Assembly: GCA_903881205.1 (NCBI GenBank)
Contig: CAIRSC010000081.1
Location: 1-7,981 of the forward strand
Origin: an uncultured bacterium
GTDB lineage: Bacteria > Patescibacteriota > Minisyncoccia > Phycocordibacterales > UBA2100
DNA length: 7,981 bases
Direction of reading: 5' to 3'
Position numbers and translations under genes: made by a program. The notes below the pieces were generated by a model. It did not search any database. It saw only the letters and a program-made list of their open reading frames with translations, and was not told the DNA's origin. Position 1 is the stretch's first letter; each line of letters starts with the position of its first letter. This document shows, one piece after another, positions 1-5,441 of the stretch.

Positions 1-98
1 AGGGTGGATACCTGATTATGGCCCCTTTCAACTGCAAGCTGATGAGCGCGATGAATCGCCTCCTTTGCCTTGGTTGTGTAGTTATTGAATGGTGTCAT
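1..98 (-). CDS. N-terminus of a ClpB/ClpC-type AAA+ unfoldase (partial, cut by the left edge)
   Basis: Reading leftwards from the ATG at 98, 32 codons stay open to the edge. They begin MTPFNNYTTKAKEAIHR and continue through AHQLAVERGHNQVST. This matches the start of the Clp N-domain of ClpB/ClpC/ClpA, where a Phe-Thr-Thr-Lys-Ala-x-Glu-Ala run is followed by Ala-His-x-Leu-Ala-x-x-x-Gly-His-x-x-Val. In the family this domain contacts substrates and adaptors ahead of two ATPase modules. It remodels aggregates (ClpB) or feeds ClpP (ClpC); too little is visible to tell them apart. No Shine-Dalgarno site precedes the ATG. A good promoter with its -10 hexamer 11 nt upstream suggests a very short leader. 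The family call is strong for its length, but most of the gene lies outside the window. Confidence 0.75.
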   Translation of the reverse strand, partial: MTPFNNYTTKAKEAIHRAHQLAVERGHNQVST

Positions 99-109
99 AT
101 CTGTATTAC

Positions 110-138
110 TGTATATCACGAAAAATATTTCAAAACAA
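110..138 (-). promoter_or_regulatory. Promoter of the Clp ATPase gene
   Basis: On the minus strand TTGTTT (138-133) is followed by a 17-nt spacer and TATACA (115-110). A TGA just before the -10 gives an extended -10 (TGaTATACA). The -10 ends 11 nt before the ATG at 98, so the predicted transcript start leaves only about 5 nt of leader. Seen in sequence; activity is inferred. Confidence 0.55.
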
Positions 139-145
139 TCGGGAA

Positions 146-163
146 ATCTCGTGTTGCCGAGAT
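146..163 (-). terminator. Weak hairpin after the HtrA-like gene
   Basis: ATCTCG (146-151) and CGAGAT (158-163) form a 6-bp stem with a 6-nt loop. On the minus strand it lies 16 nt past the stop codon of the HtrA-like gene and is followed by TTTCCC and, further on, a T-rich stretch. This is a poor intrinsic terminator but the only candidate between the two genes. It overlaps nothing coding. Confidence 0.3.
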
Positions 164-179
164 GTGTGATGAGCCAAAT

Positions 180-971
180 TTATTTTTTTGCAACTGAAGG
201 AGCGACGAGCACCGATGCAGTGAGAAATCCCGAATCCGATACCGCCCGCGATACAGACGTACTAACGCCGATGATATTTCCATCCAGATTCACGAGCGGG
301 CTGCCGGCGGTGATCGAGCCGGCGGTGATGTTGGTATCGATCACGGAATCCGCGGGCATCGCGGTCACTACACCGGGAGCGATACGAGAGACTGTCTTCC
401 CCGCAATCACCACGACAGAAGTACCCAGGACCGTATTGTCGGTCGAAATGGTCGCCGGCGTCCATATCGGCGCTTTTTCTGTACTAGTAGCCGGCTGCAA
501 AAATGCCAGCCCGGTGTCTTTGTCGCGCTTGGTCACGAATGCACGCACGTGCGCACCGTCTGGCAACACGAGCGTCACGTCGCCTTCTTCGAAGGCCGCG
601 CCGTCTGTCATGACGGTACCTTGTGCATCGAGTACCAGCCCGAGCGAAAGCAGCGAACTATCTTGCGTATTGGTCACGCGCACAATTGAAAGCGAAGCAT
701 GCGCGACCGCTTTGGAAAGAAGATTGCTCTCATTTTCCACCACGGTCTTTTCCTGGGTCACCACCGTAGCGGCTGCGGCCGGCTGCCCCTTGGGCGCCGG
801 TGCCACGCTCTGCACGGTGCGCTCGATCACGCGATTGACCGTTTGCGCGACGACCGGCGGCGCCTGATCCATAAGCGAGACCGTGACGATGCCGGTGGCA
901 ATAGAAGTGACAAAGCTGATGAGCAACGTCAGCAGAACGATCTGTGATTTGTTGAGCTGTTCGATGTCCAT
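180..971 (-). CDS. Membrane-anchored HtrA/trypsin-fold protein lacking the catalytic triad (pseudoprotease)
   Basis: This is a 263-residue protein. Residues 1-10 are short and polar, and 11-33 form one strong hydrophobic anchor. A Pro/Ala/Gln-rich linker runs to about 80, and 85-263 reads as a chymotrypsin-like double barrel of the DegP/HtrA class. Family landmarks align but the catalytic residues do not. The usual TNNHVV reads TDGAAF (Ala125 for His). The usual T-D-L/I-A reads TGLAFL (Gly154 for Asp). The usual GNSGGALVN reads ITAGSPLVN (Ala222 for Ser). The scaffold around them (LVNLDGNIIGV, residues 226-236) is intact, so the fold is probably kept without peptidase activity. No PDZ domain follows. 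The start is supported by an extended -10 that ends 6 nt before the ATG. It may serve as a surface binding or scaffold module; that role is an inference. Confidence 0.72.
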   Translation of the reverse strand: MDIEQLNKSQIVLLTLLISFVTSIATGIVTVSLMDQAPPVVAQTVNRVIERTVQSVAPAPKGQPAAAATVVTQEKTVVENESNLLSKAVAHASLSIVRVTNTQDSSLLSLGLVLDAQGTVMTDGAAFEEGDVTLVLPDGAHVRAFVTKRDKDTGLAFLQPATSTEKAPIWTPATISTDNTVLGTSVVVIAGKTVSRIAPGVVTAMPADSVIDTNITAGSITAGSPLVNLDGNIIGVSTSVSRAVSDSGFLTASVLVAPSVAKK

Positions 972-977
972 CGCTCA

Positions 978-986
978 AATATATCA
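978..986 (-). promoter_or_regulatory. Extended -10 promoter giving a leaderless mRNA for the HtrA-like gene
   Basis: Minus-strand TGaTATATT (986-978) lies in the 24-nt gap after the cysteine desulfurase stop codon. The hexamer ends 6 nt before the ATG at 971, so transcription would begin at or next to the A of the start codon. No clear -35 exists at 17 nt (TAGGTG), which is common for extended -10 promoters. The gene could also be read through from upstream. Confidence 0.5.
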
Positions 987-995
987 CCCGCGGCA

Positions 996-2186
996 TTACG
1001 CACCTATCGCGCGCGACGTGTGTACAAGACGAGCGAGCGTTGCGGCGGTCTTCTTGAGATCAGATTCGGTCGTGCCCTTGCCGAGCGAGAATCGCAGTGT
1101 GTTTTGCGCGCGCCATTCGTCGCCTCCGAGCGTCTCGACGACGTGCGAACTGCGCGCATTCCCCTCTTTGCACGTGCTTTTGGTAGAGACGGCGATGCCG
1201 GCATGATCGAGTGCCAGTGTGAGGTATTCGCTTTGTATCCCCGGGATAGAAATATTAAGCATGTGCGGCAGCGCATGATCGAGCGCGCCGTTGATCAGCC
1301 CATCGGGAAGTAGTACGAGAATTTCTTTCGCAAAATCATCGCGGAGTGCCTTGAGGCGTTTCGCCTCTTCGGTACGGCCTTGCGCGATACGCTCGAGTGT
1401 TTCGGCTGCACCGACAGCAAGCGACACACTCTCTGTGCCGGCGCGCAATCCGCGCTCTTGCTTGCCTCCGAGTGCTGATGCGGCAAGCTCAGTACGATTA
1501 TTGATAGAGAGAATGCCGACACCTTCGGGGCCGTAGAGTTTATGTGCGCCAAGTGCCAGGAGATCGACGCCAAGCGAGTGCATGGTCGACGCACGGTAGA
1601 GTGGCGCCTGTCCGGCATCGCTGTGCAGAATGACGACTGTCTTATGTTTTGTCTCATGCGCGTGAATCTCGCGCGAGATATCGGCAAGCGGCTGCACGAC
1701 CCCGATCTCGTTGTTGGCCCAGCCGACTGATACAAAGACAGTGTCTTTGCGCAGCATATGTCGTATCGCTTCAGGCGTAATGATTCCGCGCGCATCGGGC
1801 ATTACATGCGACACCGATCCGCCCATACGTTCAATCTCCCCAAACGACTCGAGCACCGACGGATGCTCGATCGCACTGACAATCCAATGCGTACCCTGGA
1901 GTGTCTTCCCTTTCAATAAAAACCTGCGCGCAAAGCCCAGGATCGCGAGATTATTACTTTCGGTCAGCCCGCTGGTGAATATCACTTCACGCGCTTTGCA
2001 GCCGAGCTGCTTGGCTACACGCTCGCGCGAATGAGTGAGTACGCGCGCTGCGAGGACACCTTCGTGATGGATGGCTCCGGCATTACCACCGAGTTTCGAA
2101 GCATTGTGCACGGCCTGCGCCACCACGGGATCCAGCGGCGTCGCGCTCGCATAGTCGAGATAGATACGAGAGGTGCCGAAGAACAT
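996..2186 (-). CDS. Cysteine desulfurase, NifS/IscS family (class V aminotransferase fold)
   Basis: This PLP enzyme takes sulfur from L-cysteine as a protein persulfide for tRNA thiolation or Fe-S assembly. The chosen start (ATG at 2186, 396 residues) puts the family opening IYLDYASATPLDP at residues 8-20. Visible hallmarks are GLTESNN near 73-79, the PLP-stacking His108 in AIEHPS, HSDAGQAP near 188-195 (Asp190, Gln193), Schiff-base Lys216 in LGAHKLYGPEG, ERGLRAGTE near 244-252 and the persulfide Cys339 in STKSTCKEG, followed by SSHVVETLG. An in-frame ATG at 2246 would add 20 residues without family similarity and lies upstream of the likely promoter, so I reject it. No IscU, SufU or MnmA gene lies next to it. 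NifS versus IscS cannot be decided here. Length is normal for the family (about 380-410). Confidence 0.93.
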   Translation of the reverse strand: MFFGTSRIYLDYASATPLDPVVAQAVHNASKLGGNAGAIHHEGVLAARVLTHSRERVAKQLGCKAREVIFTSGLTESNNLAILGFARRFLLKGKTLQGTHWIVSAIEHPSVLESFGEIERMGGSVSHVMPDARGIITPEAIRHMLRKDTVFVSVGWANNEIGVVQPLADISREIHAHETKHKTVVILHSDAGQAPLYRASTMHSLGVDLLALGAHKLYGPEGVGILSINNRTELAASALGGKQERGLRAGTESVSLAVGAAETLERIAQGRTEEAKRLKALRDDFAKEILVLLPDGLINGALDHALPHMLNISIPGIQSEYLTLALDHAGIAVSTKSTCKEGNARSSHVVETLGGDEWRAQNTLRFSLGKGTTESDLKKTAATLARLVHTSRAIGA

Positions 2187-2193
2187 TCCGTAT

Positions 2194-2222
2194 AGTGTAG
2201 CCGATATCCGGCAGTGTGAAAA
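2194..2222 (-). promoter_or_regulatory. Promoter of the cysteine desulfurase gene (near-leaderless)
   Basis: On the minus strand TTTTCA (2222-2217; 4 of 6 to consensus), a 17-nt spacer and TACACT (2199-2194) are followed after 7 nt by the ATG at 2186. This geometry supports the 2186 start over the upstream ATG at 2246, which would lie outside the transcript. Confidence 0.45.
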
Positions 2223-2232
2223 ATGCGACCTG

Positions 2233-2261
2233 TTGACATAGGCCATACTTTATGATAAGAA
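2233..2261 (+). promoter_or_regulatory. Promoter of the His-rich membrane protein gene
   Basis: A perfect TTGACA (2233-2238) is followed by a 17-nt spacer that ends in TGA and by TAAGAA (2256-2261), an extended but imperfect -10. It faces the desulfurase promoter across about 10 nt, so the two transcription units diverge from one compact region. An in-frame ATG at 2252 lies inside this promoter and is therefore not the start. Confidence 0.5.
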
Positions 2262-2287
2262 ACGGTGGGGATATACAAGGATATCAA

Positions 2288-2869
2288 ATGTACAAAATCG
2301 TTTACGACGTTACGGGCATCAAATTGCCCGCCATTGTTCTTCCGAACATTTCGGACGGGACATGGATTCTCGTACTCGGTGTGATCCTCGGGATCGCGTT
2401 TGCTGTGGCGATCATTCGCCACCTGCGCGCGCGTCTCGCGGAAAAACACCTTCGCCACAAGCTGAAAAGCTCGTCGGCGAAAGCGGTTCGCTTCGATGCG
2501 GATACGGGCACATTGTCCGTAGTCACCACATCGGGCGAAACTGAGATCCCGCGTACGCCATACGCGCACGGCACGCTGCCTGCCAGCGGCTACGAGGGAT
2601 TCACCCGCAGCGAGATCCAAGGCGGCGCCTTGAGACTTCGTGAAGTACCGCTCGTGGTCACCTCGTCTTGGAAGACGAAGCGATTCGGGCGGCATCACTG
2701 GACGATCGAGCCAAAGCCGGCATCACCGGTCATGACCGATACGCACCAGGTGGCGAAGACGAACGACCATTCGAAGCCGGCATCTGCTGCCGCTTCGCAT
2801 GGAAAAGACAAGGATCATGGTCATCACGATCATCATCCTGAACCGGCGCACGGAGCCGCACATCACTAA
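2288..2869 (+). CDS. Single-pass membrane protein with a histidine-rich C-terminal tail, function unknown
   Basis: I do not recognise the family. The start at 2288 (193 residues) is chosen because AAGGA (2277-2281) sits 6 nt upstream, the clearest Shine-Dalgarno site in the window, and because the earlier in-frame ATG at 2252 lies within the promoter. Residues 1-24 are mixed and 26-44 form one hydrophobic helix (TWILVLGVILGIAFAVAII). A basic Arg/Lys/His stretch at 44-60 suggests the C-terminal part is cytoplasmic. Residues 65-140 look like a small beta-rich domain. The tail 171-193 has 9 His among 23 residues, mixed with Asp, which would suit divalent metal binding. The gene is followed by a long structured region and a terminator, so it may be transcribed alone. 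Metal binding is inferred from composition only. Confidence 0.7.
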   Translation: MYKIVYDVTGIKLPAIVLPNISDGTWILVLGVILGIAFAVAIIRHLRARLAEKHLRHKLKSSSAKAVRFDADTGTLSVVTTSGETEIPRTPYAHGTLPASGYEGFTRSEIQGGALRLREVPLVVTSSWKTKRFGRHHWTIEPKPASPVMTDTHQVAKTNDHSKPASAAASHGKDKDHGHHDHHPEPAHGAAHH

Positions 2870-3058
2870 CACTCCGGCACGGTAAAGCAGAACGGGTACT
2901 GAACCCGCTGCGTCCACCAACCATCCCCACCACGATTCGGCGGGTTCATACCATTCTTTCCAGGAGTAGGTGTCGATCGCAGGCAATGGCCTCGCAGATC
3001 CCCTATTCCGTAGGCACGGTGTTGTGTGCGCTGCGCAGCGGCACCAACATCGATCCAC
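2870..3058 (+). ncRNA. Candidate structured RNA or structured 3' UTR
   Basis: No frame here gives a convincing protein, but the plus strand folds strongly. Helix A: 2895-2908 with 2940-2952 (GGTA, bulged C, TGAACCCGC against GCGGGTTCATACC), 13 bp, closing a C-rich loop at 2909-2939. Helix B: GGAGTAGG (2963-2970) with CCTATTCC (3002-3009), including one G-U pair that favours the plus strand. Nested in it is GATCGCAGGC/GCCTcGCaGATC around an AATG loop (2975-3000). Helix C: about 12 bp with small bulges centred on 3032 (GTGCGCTG/CAGCgGCAC). A plus-strand terminator follows directly. I see no 6S, SRP, tmRNA or RNase P hallmarks and no clear promoter, so it may be the 3' UTR of the His-rich gene or a processed small RNA. 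Confidence 0.45.
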
Positions 3059-3092
3059 CCCCTCGGCAATTCGGCCGAGGGGTTTTGTTTTT
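3059..3092 (+). terminator. Strong intrinsic terminator
   Basis: CCCCTCGGC (3059-3067) and GCCGAGGGG (3074-3082) form a perfect 9-bp GC-rich stem with loop AATTCG. TTTTGTTTTT (3083-3092) follows. The T-tract is only on the plus-strand side, so it ends transcription of the His-rich gene and/or the structured RNA before infB. Confidence 0.9.
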
Positions 3093-3134
3093 GCGGCACA
3101 CGATATAGTTGTCAGCATTGATATGAAGGCGCGA

Positions 3135-3163
3135 TTGTGGTCCGGTATCTCATGAGGTATACT
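3135..3163 (+). promoter_or_regulatory. Promoter of infB-rbfA
   Basis: TTGTGG (3135-3140), a 17-nt spacer and TATACT (3158-3163) lie between the preceding terminator and infB. The predicted start near 3170 gives a leader of about 35 nt. It carries a small CCCG/CGGG hairpin but no Shine-Dalgarno site before the ATG at 3205. Confidence 0.55.
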
Positions 3164-3204
3164 CTCGCGAACACCCCGCTTCGGGATCTGTATGACAATA
3201 ATCT

Positions 3205-4716
3205 ATGACAAAGCAAACTTCTCAATATATAGAGCGCCCGCCCATCGTTGTGGTGATGGGGCATGTCGACCACGGTAAGTCGACGCTTCTCGATTTCATT
3301 CGCAAATCCAATATTGTCGCCGGTGAAGCCGGTGGTATCACGCAGCACGTGGCCGCGTACGAGGTGGAGCGCGAGAAGAACGGTGCAAAGAAACGGATCA
3401 CTTTCATCGATACTCCCGGGCACGCGGCATTCTCGACTATTCGTGCACGCGGCGCCAATGTGGCCGACATCGCGATCCTTGTGGTTGCGGCCGACGACGG
3501 TGTGAAGGCGCAGACGCTCGAAGCGCTGGCCCAGATCCGCGAAGCGAATATTCCCTTCATCGTCGCGATCAACAAGATCGATAAGCCCAATGCCGATATC
3601 AACAAGACGCACGCATCCTTGCTCGAACAGAATGTATTCCTCGAAAAACTCGGCGGTGATGTGCCGTGGGCGGCGGTTTCCGCAAAAGCGGGCACCGGTG
3701 TCGAGGATCTGCTCGACCTCATCTTACTTGTGGCAGAGATCAATGATTTCAAGGCCGATCCTTCTGCTTCGGCCACCGGCTATCTGATTGAAGCGCATCG
3801 TGATCAGAAGCGCGGTATCGCAGCAACACTCATCATTACTGAGGGAACCCTTGTGAGCGGTCAGGCAGTGCTTGCCGGAGACGCGATCGCACCGGTACGC
3901 ATCATGGAGGATCACCTGGGCAAGACGCTCAAATCGGCGACCTTTTCCACGCCTATTTCGCTCGTCGGATTCGATGAGCTTCCGAATGTGGGGGAAAACT
4001 TCACCACCTACAAGAATAAGCGTGATGCCGAGACGGCGCGCGACGCACAGCGCACCGCCGCAGACCGCGTCCCTGCCACACTCGGCTCTCCTACGGATCA
4101 CGGAGGACGCTACGTGATGCCGGTCATTGTGCGCGCCGATACCACCGGATCGCTCGAAGCGATCCGTGGCGAAGTCGCCAAACTTGGCGATGAGTTCACC
4201 TCGATCCAGATCGTACAGTCGGGCGTCGGTAATATTTCGGAGAACGATGTAAAAAATGCAATGGGTTCGACTACTCCGGCAACGGTGATCGGCTTCCACG
4301 TGGGCATCGAACGCCAGGCAGAAACGCTGGCACTGCAGCACAAGGTCCCGACGGAACTTTTCACTATCATATACAAGCTCACCGAACGACTCGAAGAACT
4401 CCTCAAGACCTCCGCCCCCAAGCGCATCGTGGAAGAGGTGGTAGGCAAGGCCAAGGTCATCAAATGCTTCTCGTCACAAAAGACCGACCACGTGCTCGGT
4501 GGTGCGGTGACGGAGGGCTATCTGGCCAAGAAAGGCACGCTCCGATTCATTCGCCGCTCGATCGTTCTCGGTACCGCTAAGGTAATCAACATCCAGAGTG
4601 CCAAGCAGAATGTAGACAAAGTGGACGCGGGCAAAGAATTCGGCATGCAGATCGAATCCAATTTTGAACCGGCTGCCGGAGACGTGATCGAACACGTGGT
4701 CAGCAAGACCGTCTAA
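3205..4716 (+). CDS. infB: Translation initiation factor IF-2 (short form)
   Basis: IF-2 is the GTPase that places initiator fMet-tRNA on the 30S subunit and promotes 50S joining in the cytoplasm. All G motifs are present: G1 GHVDHGKS (19-26), G2 GGITQHV (43-49), G3 DTPGH (69-73), G4 NKID (123-126) and G5 SAK (159-161). They are followed by the beta-barrel domain II (about 185-270), domain III beginning near 305 (VMPVIVRADTTGSLEA) and the C-terminal fMet-binding region ending GDVIEHVV (about 493-500). At 503 residues it starts only about 15 residues before the G domain. It therefore lacks the long N-terminal extension seen in most bacteria (typically 650-900 residues in total), as in other reduced genomes. 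rbfA follows after 2 nt. nusA, the usual upstream partner, is absent. Confidence 0.98.
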   Translation: MTKQTSQYIERPPIVVVMGHVDHGKSTLLDFIRKSNIVAGEAGGITQHVAAYEVEREKNGAKKRITFIDTPGHAAFSTIRARGANVADIAILVVAADDGVKAQTLEALAQIREANIPFIVAINKIDKPNADINKTHASLLEQNVFLEKLGGDVPWAAVSAKAGTGVEDLLDLILLVAEINDFKADPSASATGYLIEAHRDQKRGIAATLIITEGTLVSGQAVLAGDAIAPVRIMEDHLGKTLKSATFSTPISLVGFDELPNVGENFTTYKNKRDAETARDAQRTAADRVPATLGSPTDHGGRYVMPVIVRADTTGSLEAIRGEVAKLGDEFTSIQIVQSGVGNISENDVKNAMGSTTPATVIGFHVGIERQAETLALQHKVPTELFTIIYKLTERLEELLKTSAPKRIVEEVVGKAKVIKCFSSQKTDHVLGGAVTEGYLAKKGTLRFIRRSIVLGTAKVINIQSAKQNVDKVDAGKEFGMQIESNFEPAAGDVIEHVVSKTV

Positions 4717-4718
4717 TT

Positions 4719-5042
4719 ATGGCAAGCAAACGACAGATCCAGGTATCCGAAAACCTTGCGCATCTTGCGGCGGATTTTTTTGCGCGCGAATCCAACGGTC
4801 AGTCGCTCGTAACGGTGACCCGCGCCGACGTATCCCCCGACTTGAAGAATGCGAAGATCTATTTCACGGTGCTGCCGCAGGAATTCCAGGACAAAGCGCT
4901 CGCCTTCGCCAAGCGCAGTCGTACCGACTTCCGTGATTTCGTCAAAGGAAAATCATCGATGAAATTCCTTCCGACCTTCGACTTCGAAATTGACTTCGGC
5001 GAATTAAACCGCCAGCGCATCGACGAGTTAACCAGATCGTAA
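4719..5042 (+). CDS. rbfA: Ribosome-binding factor A
   Basis: This is a small KH-fold 30S maturation factor that acts on 16S rRNA processing near helix 1. The 107 residues include the diagnostic VTVTRADVSPDLKNAKIYF (31-49), where SPDLKNAKIY matches the family's SPDLRHAKVY. MKFLPTFDFEID (81-92) follows, matching the LR-x-x-PEL-x-F-x-x-D block, then a final RIDEL helix. It begins 2 nt after the infB stop codon, the classical infB-rbfA arrangement, with no Shine-Dalgarno site of its own, so translation is probably coupled to infB. It is slightly shorter than the typical 110-130 residues. tRNA genes follow within 50 nt. Confidence 0.93.
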   Translation: MASKRQIQVSENLAHLAADFFARESNGQSLVTVTRADVSPDLKNAKIYFTVLPQEFQDKALAFAKRSRTDFRDFVKGKSSMKFLPTFDFEIDFGELNRQRIDELTRS

Positions 5043-5049
5043 GAGCACA

Positions 5050-5058
5050 TGGTATATT
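5050..5058 (+). promoter_or_regulatory. Extended -10 promoter of the tRNA-Cys/tRNA-Leu unit
   Basis: TGgTATATT starts 7 nt after the rbfA stop codon and gives a predicted start near 5065, about 25 nt before tRNA-Cys. The -35 region at the right distance (AACCAG) is poor. The leader contains a short GCCT/AGGC hairpin. Read-through from rbfA is also possible because no terminator intervenes. Confidence 0.45.
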
Positions 5059-5090
5059 GTTGTCGCGGCCTCTAATAAGGCATGCGAGCT

Positions 5091-5162
5091 GGCCATATGG
5101 CGAAGTAGCAACGCGGCGGTCTGCAAAACCGCTATGGGTGGGTGCAACTCCCACTGTGGCCT
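5091..5162 (+). tRNA. tRNA-Cys (anticodon GCA)
   Basis: The acceptor is GGCCATA/TGTGGCC with U73, as cysteinyl-tRNA synthetase requires. The anticodon stem GCGGT/ACCGC holds loop CTGCAAA with GCA at 5123-5125, and the T stem is GTGGG/CCCAC. An A13-A22 mismatch and a G15-G48 combination match known peculiarities of E. coli tRNA-Cys, which supports the identity. The T loop reads TGCAACT and the D loop AAGTAGCAA. Position 55 is therefore G and position 18 is A instead of the near-universal U55 and G18, while G19 and C56 are kept. CCA is not encoded. Confidence 0.93.
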
Positions 5163-5185
5163 CAAACTGATATATTTATATCGTC

Positions 5186-5270
5186 GCCAGGATGATGGAA
5201 TGGTAGACATAGGGGACTTAAAATCCCCAGGCCGTAAAAGGCCGTGTGGGTTCGAGTCCCACTCCTGGTA
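5186..5270 (+). tRNA. tRNA-Leu (anticodon UAA)
   Basis: This is an 85-nt class II tRNA. Acceptor GCCAGGA/TCCTGGT (a G1-U72 wobble at the end, A73 discriminator), anticodon stem GGGGA/TCCCC with loop CTTAAAA (TAA at 5219-5221), long variable arm GGCC-GTAAAA-GGCC, and T arm GTGGG-TTCGAGT-CCCAC. CCA is not encoded. It lies 23 nt after tRNA-Cys and is probably co-transcribed. Its 3' half (5251-5272) is copied twice just downstream. Confidence 0.95.
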
Positions 5271-5272
5271 CT
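5253..5272 (+). repeat. Direct repeat, copy 1 (3' end of tRNA-Leu)
   Basis: CGAGTCCCACTCCTGGTACT covers the T loop, T stem, acceptor and discriminator of tRNA-Leu(UAA) plus two bases. It recurs unchanged at 5427-5446, 174 nt downstream, and 17 nt of this neighbourhood (5251-5267) recur inverted at 5320-5336. Confidence 0.9.
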
Positions 5273-5319
5273 AAAACAGTTGAGACGGAAGTGTGTCTTC
5301 CGGCGATTACTGTTTCTAG
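5271..5319 (+). other. Long hairpin directly after tRNA-Leu
   Basis: CTAAAACAGT (5271-5280) pairs with ACTGTTTcTAG (5309-5319), 10 bp with one bulged C. An inner stem CGGAAG/CTTCCG (5286-5302, loop TGTGT) is separated from it by a 5/6-nt internal loop. The hairpin starts at the first base after the tRNA discriminator. It could be a 3' trailer or processing structure, or a weak terminator, but no T-tract follows. Confidence 0.55.
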
Positions 5320-5336
5320 CAGGAGTGGGACTCGAA
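5320..5336 (-). repeat. Inverted copy of the tRNA-Leu 3' half
   Basis: CAGGAGTGGGACTCGAA is the perfect reverse complement of 5251-5267 of tRNA-Leu (17 of 17). Its first 15 nt also pair perfectly with the downstream direct copy at 5427-5441. Confidence 0.9.
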
Positions 5337-5441
5337 GGTGAGTGCCGAGGGTCCCCGCAAGCATGCGGGGCGGCACGAGCAGGGCCGAGAGGAGTTTGGA
5401 GCGACGGCGACAAACGAGCTCTTGGCCGAGTCCCACTCCTG
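5320..5441 (+). ncRNA. Three-way-junction RNA element built on tRNA-Leu sequence
   Basis: P1: 5320-5334 with 5427-5441, 15 perfect bp, the strands being the inverted and direct copies of the tRNA-Leu T-arm/acceptor half. P2: GTGCCG (5342-5347) with CGGCAC (5371-5376), a 5-nt bulge AGGGT, then CCCCGC/GCGGGG (5353-5358 with 5365-5370) and loop AAGCAT. P3: GCCGAGAG (5384-5391) with CTCTTGGC (5419-5426), including one G-U pair. A GA/GAG internal loop and GTTTG/CAAAC (5394-5398 with 5411-5415) follow, with a 12-nt GA/GC-rich loop. Nearly every base between the P1 strands is in or next to a helix, and the G-U pair favours the plus strand. No protein-like frame crosses it credibly. I do not recognise the family. 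The fold is read directly; the RNA role is inferred. Confidence 0.6.

Noticed and set aside
85..867. 260-codon plus-strand open frame opposite the HtrA-like gene
   Set aside because: It is antisense to a gene with a recognisable fold, a membrane anchor and a promoter. Its Ser/Thr/Val-rich translation has no family features.
2187..2246. Longer N-terminus of the cysteine desulfurase (ATG at 2246)
   Set aside because: The extra 20 residues lie over and upstream of the likely promoter and add nothing family-like; the family normally starts just before the YLDYA motif.
2723..3118. Minus-strand open frame with a Trp-rich middle over the structured region
   Set aside because: The Trp codons come from CCA-rich sequence in the helix A loop. 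The frame continues antisense through the His-rich tail (giving Met/Arg runs) and has no family features.
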